A DNA stretch of 64,000 bases from Thiohalocapsa sp. PB-PSB1 (GTDB lineage Bacteria > Pseudomonadota > Gammaproteobacteria > Chromatiales > Chromatiaceae): positions 5,518,001-5,582,000 of the forward strand of contig CP050890.1 in the NCBI GenBank assembly GCA_016745215.1. The letters are read 5' to 3'. The position numbers and the translations under genes were made by a program. The first letter of the stretch is position 1. Each line of letters starts with the position of its first letter. Below are positions 35,583 to 43,840 of the stretch, piece by piece. The notes under the pieces were generated by a model. It made no database searches. It was not told the origin of the DNA and saw only the letters and a list, made by a program, of their open reading frames with translations.

Positions 35583-36827
35583 ATGAACTCGAAAACGATG
35601 GCGTATTCAGAGCCTCCTAACGTGACCGCGACCGGCTTCCTGACCCGCGTAGTGCTGCGCAATTACAAGAGTATCGCCACTTGCGATGCCCGCTTGGGAC
35701 CTTTGACCTACCTGGTCGGAGCCAACGGCTCGGGCAAGAGCAATTTCGTGGATGCGCTGCACTTTGTGCGCGACGCCTTGTCAGGATCGCTCGACAACGC
35801 TTTGAACGAAAGGGGCGGATTATCCGAGGTTCGCCGACGATCATCCGGTCATCCGACACACTTCGGGATGCGCCTGGAGTTCCGCCTGCGCAACGGCCGA
35901 TCAGGCCACTATTCGTTCAACGTCGGAGCTTTGTCCGGCGGCGGTTATGAGGTGCAGACCGAAGAGTGCGTGCTCGACGGGATCGGTAAGGGACCGTACT
36001 TCCGACTAATGCGTGGGCAGCTCGAGGCGACAAGCGAGCCAACCTTTCCGTCCGTGACATCGGATCGCTTGGCGCTGGTCAGCGCCTCGGGTCTCTCTGC
36101 ATTTCGTCCTGTGTTCGATGCCTTCACAGCCATGGGGTTTTACAACATGAACCCCAAGCTCATCCGGGAGCTGCAAAAGCCCCAGGATGGACGCCTGTTG
36201 AAACCTGCAGGGGAGAACATCGCCAGCGTGATCGGTCACCTGGAGCGCACGGCACCGGAAGCAATGGATGTCATACGGGAGTATCTCCAGAGCGTGGTGC
36301 CGATGGTGCACGGCGTCGAGCGCGAGCCTGTCGGCCCAATGGAGACCCTGGAGTTTCGTCAAGACATGGCCGGCGCCAAGCACCCTTGGCGTTTTCTCGC
36401 CCAGAACATGTCGGACGGAACGCTGCGCGCGCTGGGTGTGCTGACCGCCTTGTTTCAAGGTAATCGAGATTACTCCCCAACCGTTATTGGTATCGAGGAG
36501 CCCGAAACCGCGCTCCATCCGGCTGCCTCTGCCGCGTTGCGGGAAGCCCTTCAACGTGCATCCGAGAAGACCCAGGTCATTGTTACCAGCCACAGTCCGG
36601 ACTTGCTGGATGACCCGAGTTTGCCGGTCGACGCCTTGCTGGCCGTCGTGTCTATCGCCGGCGAGACTCGGATTGCTCCGCTGGACGAGGCATCGCGGAC
36701 CGCCTTGAGGGATCAGCTCTTCACCGCCGGCGAGCTCTTGCGGCTCAACCAGCTGGCACCGGATCCGGAGGTTCTCGCAGCGGAAGATCAGCGTCAGCCC
36801 GATCTATTCGGAGAGCTGGGGTCATGA
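35583..36827 (+). CDS. ABC-type AAA ATPase (AAA_21/OLD-like), possible defence component
   Basis: A 414-residue SMC/RecF-like ATPase. Walker A is VGANGSGKSN (45-54), preceded by the usual LRNYKSIATCDARLGPLTYL strand. The signature-like motif is NMSDGTLRALGVLTAL (about 298), Walker B is VIGIEEPETALHP, and the H-loop is VTSHSPDLLDD. The inserted middle region has no coiled coil of rad50 length. The gene overlaps the DUF4276 gene by four bases. AAA_21/DUF4276 pairs recur on genomic islands and resemble two-part OLD or Gabija-type ATPase-Toprim systems, so an anti-phage role is plausible but inferred. I chose ATG 35583 because the 29 residues before it are not conserved-looking. Confidence 0.8.
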   Translation: MNSKTMAYSEPPNVTATGFLTRVVLRNYKSIATCDARLGPLTYLVGANGSGKSNFVDALHFVRDALSGSLDNALNERGGLSEVRRRSSGHPTHFGMRLEFRLRNGRSGHYSFNVGALSGGGYEVQTEECVLDGIGKGPYFRLMRGQLEATSEPTFPSVTSDRLALVSASGLSAFRPVFDAFTAMGFYNMNPKLIRELQKPQDGRLLKPAGENIASVIGHLERTAPEAMDVIREYLQSVVPMVHGVEREPVGPMETLEFRQDMAGAKHPWRFLAQNMSDGTLRALGVLTALFQGNRDYSPTVIGIEEPETALHPAASAALREALQRASEKTQVIVTSHSPDLLDDPSLPVDALLAVVSIAGETRIAPLDEASRTALRDQLFTAGELLRLNQLAPDPEVLAAEDQRQPDLFGELGS

Positions 36828-37408
36828 AGGTTGTTGTCTCGATCGTCGAAGGCGATGGGGAAGTCGCCGCTTTGCCAGTGTTGCTGCGCCGGTTATCTGC
36901 GTGGCTTTCGCCAGACGCTCACATCAGCATCCCGCAACCGATTCGCGTGAGACGAGATCGGTTTTTGAAGCGCGACGAGGAGTTTCGTCGCTTTCTCTTG
37001 TTGGCAGCCGCCAAATCTGGTGACAACGGTTGGATATTGGTGCTGTTGGACGCGGACGACGACTGCCCGGCCGAGCTGGGTCCGGAGATCCTGGAGCGGG
37101 CTCGAGGAAGCGTGCCTCACAGTTCTGTATCCGTCGTGTTGGCCAATCGCGAGTACGAAGCTTGGTTTCTCGCTGCCGCAGAGTCACTGAACGGCCATCG
37201 CGGATTCGCGTTCGAAAGTCCGCCAAACTTCGAACCGGAGCGCCCGCGTGATGCAAAGGGATGGTTAGGTGAACGAATGGCCGGCGGAAAGTACCGCGAA
37301 ACGACCGATCAGCCCGCGTTTTCTGCCAGGATGGACGTCGAACAAGCCTTCCGTTTGAGCAGGTCTTTTCGGAAGCTATGTAGCGAGTGGTCCAAGTATT
37401 TCGCATGA
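36824..37408 (+). CDS. DUF4276 family protein (Toprim-like), partner of the AAA ATPase
   Basis: A 194-residue protein. The acidic EGDGEV near the N-terminus (E9) and ILVLLDADDDCPAE (D76, D78) are arranged like the E and DxD of a Toprim domain, which binds divalent metal in topoisomerases and OLD nucleases. VVLANREYEAWFLAA and the C-terminal half are typical of DUF4276. The ATGA overlap with the ATPase implies co-translation. A metal-dependent nuclease acting with the ATPase is a reasonable hypothesis. Confidence 0.75.
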   Translation: MKVVVSIVEGDGEVAALPVLLRRLSAWLSPDAHISIPQPIRVRRDRFLKRDEEFRRFLLLAAAKSGDNGWILVLLDADDDCPAELGPEILERARGSVPHSSVSVVLANREYEAWFLAAAESLNGHRGFAFESPPNFEPERPRDAKGWLGERMAGGKYRETTDQPAFSARMDVEQAFRLSRSFRKLCSEWSKYFA

Positions 37409-37540
37409 TCTTTCCAAGCCCATCACCCCTCCCGCAGGCCAAGTTCCAGCCCGAGGACAGGCGCAAGCCGATGTAGCTCGGCAGCGATGTAGAACCGGAC
37501 TCGAACCCTGAGGCATCCCCAGATAATCCGCTGCTTTAAC

Positions 37541-37562
37541 CGCCCGCAAGCGGGCTCCTACG
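37541..37562 (-). repeat. REP copy next to the RAYT gene
   Basis: The word cgcccgcaagcgggctccta here is the complement of the REP in the 213-bp units. The following cgttggccgtcactgtcg and cggcttgtagg give a second, degenerate half. REP copies flanking their own transposase gene are the known arrangement for RAYT systems. Confidence 0.8.
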
Positions 37563-37638
37563 TTGGCCGTCACTGTCGTCGGCTTGTAGGAGAACGCGGG
37601 AAAAAGGGGAAAAAGGGGACAAGGGGAAAAAGGAAAAA

Positions 37639-38448
37639 GGGGACAGACCACGTTTTCTACAATGCAAGCTCACCTTGCGCATCCGCATCGATTTCCTTTA
37701 GCGGCCGTCCCGGTGCTCCCTTCCAGATTCGTCTACCGAGCATAGCGGCGATCTGCCACTCGAACTTTGGGCTGCCGAGCACGAAGCCGCCGTTGGTGCA
37801 CTCGCGGAAACGTTGAAGCAACTCGGCGCTGAGCATACCCTCGAACAACCTGCGATACGCAGCAAAACGAGCCTGATCAGAGTCTGCCAAGCCTTGGTAC
37901 AGCGGGTGCGGTGTGACCACGGAATCCTGGCGGCCAAGCGCATTGGCCCGATGGCTCGACCAGCGATAATCACCAGGCACACTGACCATTGAGGCACGAA
38001 CCGGATTGAGCTCGATGTAGCGCTGGCAGGCCAGCAGATAGGTGTCGGTCTCAATCAGCAATGAGCGGAACCGGCCCTCGAACAAGCCGCCCGTGCGACG
38101 ATAGGTCCGGTTGACGTGCTGGACATCCCGCTGCCCAACGCGCTTCATCACCGCCGACACGCCATCATCGCGTGCGGCGGTCATCAGCAGATGAAGGTGG
38201 TTGGTCATCAGCACATACGCGTGCACAGCAACCGATTCCTCCGCAGCAACCGCGGCCAGATGATCCAGAAAAAACTGGCGATCATCATCCTCGAAAAACA
38301 CCGCAGCCCGGTCGATCCCGCGCAGGATCACATGCATTGGGCAGCCGGCGGCGATGATCCGTGCGCGTCTAGGCATGGATAACAGGATCTCAAAGACAAT
38401 AGCAACATAGCGCCGAACCAAGTCTAGCAGAAAAACGTGGTCTGTCCC
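37639..38448 (-). mobile_element. RAYT unit with 17-bp terminal inverted repeats
   Basis: The sequence gggacagaccacgtttt at 37640-37656 faces its complement aaaacgtggtctgtccc at 38432-38448, and the transposase gene fills the space between them. An A/G-rich run (gggaaaaagg repeats, 37597-37639) precedes the left end. The right end lies about 22 bases before the surviving amidinotransferase sequence. I infer that these repeats mark the ends of the mobilised or domesticated unit. Confidence 0.65.
37657..38376 (-). CDS. REP-associated tyrosine transposase (RAYT, Y1/HUH family)
   Basis: A 239-residue single-strand transposase of the IS200-like RAYT group. The metal-binding HUH motif is MTNHLHLLM, and the catalytic tyrosine is expected in CQRYIELNPVRASMV. 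Other family marks are MHVILRGIDR near the start, GGLFEGRFRSLLIE, and YRWSSHRANALG. I start at ATG 38374-38376 (MPRRARIIAAG), the usual family start; a longer upstream frame is antisense to the amidinotransferase remnant. Enzymes of this class recognise and mobilise REP hairpins, so it is a candidate maker of the 213-bp array 2.6 kb away. Confidence 0.9.
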   Translation of the reverse strand: MPRRARIIAAGCPMHVILRGIDRAAVFFEDDDRQFFLDHLAAVAAEESVAVHAYVLMTNHLHLLMTAARDDGVSAVMKRVGQRDVQHVNRTYRRTGGLFEGRFRSLLIETDTYLLACQRYIELNPVRASMVSVPGDYRWSSHRANALGRQDSVVTPHPLYQGLADSDQARFAAYRRLFEGMLSAELLQRFRECTNGGFVLGSPKFEWQIAAMLGRRIWKGAPGRPLKEIDADAQGELAL

Positions 38449-38469
38449 TGTTTTCTCTGTTTTCTCTGC

Positions 38470-38877
38470 CTGGGGTCCGACTACCGGGTGCATCTGATCG
38501 AAAGCCTGGACCCCAAGCTGGCACATATCGATACCACCTTGGCATTGCTGGATTCCGGTAAGCTGCTGGTGAATGCCGAATTTACCGATGTCAGTAAATT
38601 GCCCGAGATCTTTCGCGACTGGGACTTGATGATCGCGCCCGAGCCCGTGCCCTACAAAACCCGGCCACGCCTGATGAGCGACTGGATCAGCATCAATACC
38701 CTGGTACTGGGGGAAGGACGCATCATTGTCGAAGAACGCCAGGAGCCCCTGATCCGGGCACTGAAGGAGTGGGGCTTCAAACCCATCCCCTGCGCGTTTG
38801 AGGACTATTACCCCTTCATCGGTGGATTTCATTGCGCAACGCTGGATGTTCGCCGGAGCGGGTCAAGCAGCTACTGA
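38470..38877 (+). pseudogene. Amidinotransferase, C-terminal remnant
   Basis: About 135 codons match the C-terminal third of glycine/inosamine-type amidinotransferases. The catalytic histidine segment is AHIDTTLALLDSGKLLVN, and the catalytic cysteine segment is GGFHCATLDVRRSG. The N-terminal two thirds with the remaining active-site residues are absent. Homology begins abruptly at LGSDYRVHLIE, 22 bases after the RAYT inverted repeat. A GTG inside that repeat opens the frame artificially (MVCPCFLC). The RAYT insertion or an associated deletion probably destroyed the gene. It may once have belonged to the biosynthetic cluster to its right, although it points the opposite way. Confidence 0.78.
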
Positions 38878-38988
38878 CCCCGCTCCAAAGAACCAGGGCT
38901 GGACTTGCACCAGTTGGCCATCTTCTACAGCAAGTGCGTGCTTGATGCAGAAGAGTGCGCAGCGAGTGAACAGACTTGCTTTACAGGA

Positions 38989-39660
38989 TTAATACTGCGA
39001 TCGTGCCGCAATGTGCAAGATAAAGGGTTCGGCCACCCGCTCTTCGGCACGCAGTTCGAAACCGGCATCAGCGAGCATCTGGCGCAGATGATCGGGGCTG
39101 AAATAATGGTCGGTAACCTGCATGACACCCGCGCTGGTCGGGATATAGCTCAGATAGGCAGCACCGCGGTTCGGATGTGCCGGCGGCGTCGAATGAAAGT
39201 CCGGAAACTGCCGACCCAGGGTTGTAGTATCGGTGTTGGCGAGGCCCAGCAACGCGCCGGGGGCCGCTGATGCAAACAGCATACGCAGCAATGCATCGGC
39301 CCCTTCGGCATCATTGCAGAGCAGCACCATAAAACAGAGGATGCGGTCGAAAGGGGCCGCCGCGAGCAACTCCTGCTGTCGGTCGATATAGCGAATGCCC
39401 CGCCCTTGGTCCAAAGCGCGGGCATTGGCAATCTCCGCCGCGGACGTATCGAAGGCGGTCACCTCGCCACCGGCGTCGGCCAGAATCCGGGCGAAGCGGC
39501 CCTGGCCGCAGCCGAAATCCAGCACACGCAGCCCATGCAGGTCGCCAAAGTGCTCGACCAGCCGGGGAAAGACCCTGGTCGCGGAGATGCGATCGGGGTT
39601 GTCTTCAAAATAGGCGAGATAGGCATCGGCCTGCTCCTGCCAGTCGTTGGATTGGCTCAT
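38989..39660 (-). CDS. SAM-dependent class I methyltransferase
   Basis: A 223-residue methyltransferase. SAM-binding motif I is VLDFGCGQGRFARIL (46-60), motif II VTAFDTSAAEIANAR, and motif III-like FDRILCFMVL. It is the last gene of the leftward biosynthetic cluster and overlaps the upstream radical SAM gene by four bases, so the two are co-translated. It probably methylates an O or N atom of the product; the substrate is not evident from sequence. Confidence 0.85.
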   Translation of the reverse strand: MSQSNDWQEQADAYLAYFEDNPDRISATRVFPRLVEHFGDLHGLRVLDFGCGQGRFARILADAGGEVTAFDTSAAEIANARALDQGRGIRYIDRQQELLAAAPFDRILCFMVLLCNDAEGADALLRMLFASAAPGALLGLANTDTTTLGRQFPDFHSTPPAHPNRGAAYLSYIPTSAGVMQVTDHYFSPDHLRQMLADAGFELRAEERVAEPFILHIAARSQY

Positions 39661-41687
39661 CGATCGGTCTCCACGAGAAAGCGCAGCTCTGGGCGCAGCC
39701 GCAGGTTCAAAGCGTACACATAGTAACGCAGCAGCACCGCGGCCAGCTCGCCATGCTGGTGGGTTGCATGATGGTATAGCAGGTGCTCGTCGGAAAAGCG
39801 CGGCAGCAATCGGGTCAATGCGTCATAGGTCGACGCCGTGGGCAGCGTCGTGTCTGTATCCAGTAATCCTAGCTCGGCAAAGGGTCCGTTCCAGCGAACA
39901 TGATGGCATGCAAAGCCCTGATGCAGCAGTGCGGCGAGCATGGCATTGCCTTGCACCCTGCCATGGGCTTCCAGTGCATTGCGCAGGCACATCCAATCCC
40001 GGTTCGCTCGTTCCCAACAGCGATGTGCCCGTGCATACCACAGCCGAGGATGGTAGTCATTCAATTCGGGATGATCCACCCAAGGCGGATTGGCGATCGG
40101 CTCCGGGGCGATCGGTTCGAGCAATGCTGCGATCTCTGCTGCCGGGCGTTGCAGGCTCCAACCAAGCCAGTCGCGCGTGGCGCGATAGTGGCGCGACAGC
40201 AGCGTCTCGTGGGCATAGAACAGAAAATCGTGCAATCGATCCACATCCGCGAAGTGCTCCAACAGCTCGCGACTGTAACTAAAGGCGGGATGGATGATCG
40301 ACCTTGGCGTATCAGGATCGCCGGTGACCACCTCGGTGCGTTGTGGGGTGTCCTCGGGAAGATTGCGCAATCCCTCGTAAACGCGCAAGGCCGGATAACC
40401 TTCGGCGGCATCGTAGTGCAGATCCAGCCCAAGGGATGCGAAGGTCGCGAGGGTTTCACGCACCGATTGCCGGGTCGCATAGGGGTTTGCGAGCCAGGAC
40501 CAGAGGATCCAGCGCTCCATCTTACGGTGCGCAAATTCCGGCTCCTCGTTCAATTCCATCAGATCGCGGATATGCGCCAAAGCGTGTTTGACCCGATAGG
40601 GCTCGTGCATCTGCGCCAGCGTATCATTGCTAAGATCCGAAAATGGGCCATTCTGCTCCAACATCAGGCCCGAGCGTAACAGGATGCGGAACTCGTCCTT
40701 GTTGAACTTGACCGGCAGGAAATAGGCACGCCAGTAGATTGGCAGGTCCAGATCCCGGTTGATGCGAATCAGACGCTCCGCCAGATCCAAGACATGCTCC
40801 TTGGTGAAAGTCAGCTCGGAGCAGACGAACCAGAAATAGCGCAAACCGAAGCGCAGCAGGTTCTTGACCTCGGCCTCGACCACGTCAAGATCGCGCAGTC
40901 GCAATGTACGACCTTTGACCAGGGGTTCGCAGCAAAAGGCGCATTGGCAGGGGCAACCGCGGGAAATCTCCACCGCGATCGCGCGTCCGGTGTCGTCCGC
41001 TGTATTCAGCCCCGGCACCGGTGCGAGATGCGTCTCGCGTAGCGCGCGCTCGCCGTGAAAGGCGACGATCTCGTCAACGATCTCAGGGGTGTACTCCAAT
41101 GCATCGAGCGGGCCATGGTACAGGCGCTGGTTCTGCTGCCAGCGACCATCCTGGCGATGGAGCAGGTTCGCAATGCCCTCGGTACGGCCGGCCATGACCT
41201 CGTTGAAGTGTTCAATCAGATCGTCCGGCTCGCCGACGATACCCAAGTCTGGCTCCAGGTACTCGGCGGCCGAGACTGGATTGACGCTGAAGGTGAAGCC
41301 ACCGACCAGGATCTTGGCAGTCGAGATTTTCCGCACACGCTTGATGGCGGTATGGGTGTCCTCCAGCGGAAACCAGCCAGGCAGAGTCAATGTTTTGGCC
41401 CCGATGTAGTCATCGGCGATGGTAGAGTCCGCCTGGCGCACCGTAAAGCCGACTGCGCGCGGTCGATGCTGCTGCACCAGATCGGTGATGCAGGCGAGCT
41501 GCTGCGCACGGCGCAATCCCAGGCCATCCCAGCGTCGAATCGACAGGCCAGCGCGACGCGCCAGCGCCGAGACCTGCACAAAGGCATAGGGATAGACCGG
41601 GTTGCCGGGCCAGTTGGACAGATTCAGGAACAGGATGTCCAGCGGCGCATCGGCGGCGATGTTCGTGTTTTTGTAGGCGGGCACCAT
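39657..41687 (-). CDS. B12-binding-type radical SAM enzyme
   Basis: A 676-residue radical SAM protein. The 4Fe-4S cluster ligands are C245, C249 and C252 in SRGCPCQCAFCCEP (CxxxCxxC). The first 170 residues have the Rossmann-like pattern of a B12-binding domain (LDILFLNLSNWPG, then AKILVGGFTF and DLGIVGEPDDLI), though the DxHxxG histidine motif is not evident, so cobalamin binding may be base-off without a protein ligand. The C-terminal 230 residues are not assigned. Such enzymes methylate unactivated carbon, form C-C bonds or rearrange skeletons in natural products. It lies in the cluster, coupled to the methyltransferase downstream. Confidence 0.82.
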   Translation of the reverse strand: MVPAYKNTNIAADAPLDILFLNLSNWPGNPVYPYAFVQVSALARRAGLSIRRWDGLGLRRAQQLACITDLVQQHRPRAVGFTVRQADSTIADDYIGAKTLTLPGWFPLEDTHTAIKRVRKISTAKILVGGFTFSVNPVSAAEYLEPDLGIVGEPDDLIEHFNEVMAGRTEGIANLLHRQDGRWQQNQRLYHGPLDALEYTPEIVDEIVAFHGERALRETHLAPVPGLNTADDTGRAIAVEISRGCPCQCAFCCEPLVKGRTLRLRDLDVVEAEVKNLLRFGLRYFWFVCSELTFTKEHVLDLAERLIRINRDLDLPIYWRAYFLPVKFNKDEFRILLRSGLMLEQNGPFSDLSNDTLAQMHEPYRVKHALAHIRDLMELNEEPEFAHRKMERWILWSWLANPYATRQSVRETLATFASLGLDLHYDAAEGYPALRVYEGLRNLPEDTPQRTEVVTGDPDTPRSIIHPAFSYSRELLEHFADVDRLHDFLFYAHETLLSRHYRATRDWLGWSLQRPAAEIAALLEPIAPEPIANPPWVDHPELNDYHPRLWYARAHRCWERANRDWMCLRNALEAHGRVQGNAMLAALLHQGFACHHVRWNGPFAELGLLDTDTTLPTASTYDALTRLLPRFSDEHLLYHHATHQHGELAAVLLRYYVYALNLRLRPELRFLVETDR

Positions 41688-41814
41688 GAAGGCTGGTCCT
41701 CAGGGAAAATTGCCGACGGTTTGGGGCTGGTGGAGAAAAGCTGGTGGGACCAATTTGGCGCGGTTGCTCTGGTGCAGCCGATTTAGTGTATGAGCCGGTT
41801 AGGCAGGGTGGGCT

Positions 41815-42738
41815 CTAGCCATACCGACTGCTGGTTGCTTGATGGCAGGTACAGTTGCCGCGGCCATACAGGCCGGCATGGTGCAACAGGTCCAGCAGCG
41901 AGGCTCGGGTCTGATACAGTAGCAAACCAGACAGATCGTGCCCGAACGCATTGATGCTGATCGATGGGGTTAGCGACTGAACACGATGCCACCAGCCGCG
42001 CGGGATGAACAGCATCTGACCTGGCTCCAACGTCAGCTCGGCTGGGCGTACGTTGGCAAACAGCGGGTGCTTTGCCGCGTCCCAAGTGTTTGGCTCGATC
42101 TCGCTGAGCGTTGAACGATAGTCGTACTTGCGGCTCGGATACATGGCCCGCGATGCCTGCGGCGACACCAGCCAGACGCGCTTGCGCCCGCTGATCTGGG
42201 CGAGAATGTTGTGCACCCAGTCAATGTGGTAGCCGGTCAGGGTTCCGGCTGGACCCAGCCAGGCGAAATAGACTTGGCGCAATGTCGCCGCTTCTAGCAG
42301 AGAGAAATCAACGTCGGAGCGCAACTGCGGGAACTGCTCGAAAACACGGAACATTGACAGATAGCGTTTGGCGGCTTCGCCGGGAGCCGGTAGGGGTCGC
42401 TCGTTGGAGCGGAGCGACTCGCTCGCCGGGGCATCCGACAGTTCGGTCAAGTACTCGCCCAGGGACGCCGATTCAAGGGCTGTTTCGCCCTGTAGCACAT
42501 TGCCTGTCTCCAAGGTCACCGCGCGACCTGGATCGAGCGCCGCAAAAAAGTCGAATGACCAACGCCGGCAGGCTGGCCAGTATGTCGCCATGTCGGTGAT
42601 CAGAACCGGACGACGAGGCCCGAACCAATGCGTCCTGAACTCGGCTGCCTCCAGCCGCGACACACGCTCGACGGTGGTCGTGAACAGGGACTCGGCGGTG
42701 GCGGCGGGTACAGATGCTGCCTGCTGCGCTGGTTGCAT
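41815..42738 (-). CDS. Cupin-8/JmjC-type Fe(II)/2-oxoglutarate hydroxylase
   Basis: A 307-residue dioxygenase-like protein. The metal triad is H171 and D173 in TGYHIDWVHN and H251 in IPRGWWHRVQS. The flanking segment AQISGRKRVWLVSP and the PGQMLFIPRGWWH motif are typical of cupin-8/JmjC hydroxylases. It probably hydroxylates an amino-acid side chain or the assembled product. The next gene (SDR) is only 20 bases upstream in the transcript, and a 127-base gap follows before the radical SAM gene. Confidence 0.85.
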   Translation of the reverse strand: MQPAQQAASVPAATAESLFTTTVERVSRLEAAEFRTHWFGPRRPVLITDMATYWPACRRWSFDFFAALDPGRAVTLETGNVLQGETALESASLGEYLTELSDAPASESLRSNERPLPAPGEAAKRYLSMFRVFEQFPQLRSDVDFSLLEAATLRQVYFAWLGPAGTLTGYHIDWVHNILAQISGRKRVWLVSPQASRAMYPSRKYDYRSTLSEIEPNTWDAAKHPLFANVRPAELTLEPGQMLFIPRGWWHRVQSLTPSISINAFGHDLSGLLLYQTRASLLDLLHHAGLYGRGNCTCHQATSSRYG

Positions 42739-42758
42739 AAGGGGCTCCGACTTAATGG

Positions 42759-43499
42759 TTATAGACTGGCAGTGCCACCGGCCGATTCTCCACCATCGAT
42801 GACGAGGTTCGAACCGGTGATAAAGGGTGCTTCATCCGAGGCGAGAAAGGCGACCAGCGCGGCAATCTCGGCCGGGTCGGCATGCCGCTGCAGCGGTATG
42901 CGGGCGTTCAGCGCAGCCATCCGATCAGCGGTGTACTCGGCCTCCTGCATCGGTGTCAATACATAACCTGGACTGATGCAGACCACGCGCACCGCTGGTG
43001 CCAGTTCCAACGCCAGCGTGCGGGTCAGTTCGATGACCCCTGCCTTGGCTGCGTTATAGTCGGCATAGCGCGGCATGCCAAGCAGGCCGCTGACCGAGCC
43101 CATGTTGATGATGACTCCCTGAGCCATGCGCCGTGCCGCGGCCTGGGCACAAAGAAAAACGCCATCAAGGTCCACCGCCATGGTGCGCCGCCACTGCGTG
43201 ACCGAAAGCTCGAGAAATGGGCTCGGTGCGCTGATACCGGCATTATTGAATAGCACATCCAGGCCGCTCAGGATCTCGGCGATCTCGGTGAAGGCTTGCT
43301 CCAGTTGGTCTTTATCGGCGACGTCGGCGCAGATGGTCAGGATCTCGGGAAGGGCAGTCTGCAAACCCCGGCAAGCATCGGCATCCTGGTCGATGACCGC
43401 AACGCGCGCACCCTCCTCGAGCAGACGCTCCACGGCAGCACGCCCGATCCCGCGCGCACCGCCGGTTACTATGGCCCGCTTGCCCTTCAGACCGCGCAT
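42759..43499 (-). CDS. Short-chain dehydrogenase/reductase (SDR)
   Basis: A 246-residue classical SDR. The cofactor motif is VTGGARGIGR (11-20) and the NNAG motif is at 85-88. The catalytic residues are S137 (INMGSVSGL), Y148 and K152 (YADYNAAKAG), and the C-terminal FITGSNLVIDGG is characteristic. It interconverts an alcohol and a ketone on a precursor or on the product. I start at ATG 43497-43499, which has AGGAG 7 bases upstream. The longer in-frame extension (115 codons) is low-complexity and not part of the family. Confidence 0.9.
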   Translation of the reverse strand: MRGLKGKRAIVTGGARGIGRAAVERLLEEGARVAVIDQDADACRGLQTALPEILTICADVADKDQLEQAFTEIAEILSGLDVLFNNAGISAPSPFLELSVTQWRRTMAVDLDGVFLCAQAAARRMAQGVIINMGSVSGLLGMPRYADYNAAKAGVIELTRTLALELAPAVRVVCISPGYVLTPMQEAEYTADRMAALNARIPLQRHADPAEIAALVAFLASDEAPFITGSNLVIDGGESAGGTASL

Positions 43500-43840
43500 G
43501 CGCGGTAGCTCCTGCTTTGCCGACCCATGGCCAGGGCATTGCTCGGCGGTTGGCGATGGTCGACTCGGCGAGGGTTGCGGTCCAGCCGAAAAGGTTCCCG
43601 ATACACTGTTTCGGAGAGAGGGAGAGGGCGTTGGTGCATGATATTGGGGTGGTCGCTGGCAAGCAGGTTCTTGGGAATCAAGTGTTGTAATCCGCCTGGC
43701 ACGAACGATACCGAACGCCGAGACGGACAACAGGGCGCATGATACCGATTTGCCGCTTTGAAGCAAATGCCGATCGATTGACACTGCCAAACGAACTTGC
43801 GTTATTACCAAGCATCCGTGATTGGCTGAGACTGACAGGC
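43500..43840. other. 341-base gap inside the biosynthetic cluster
   Basis: This is the largest gap in the otherwise dense cluster, between the sulfotransferase and SDR genes. I see no gene in it. It may carry an internal promoter for the four downstream tailoring genes. Confidence 0.4.
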
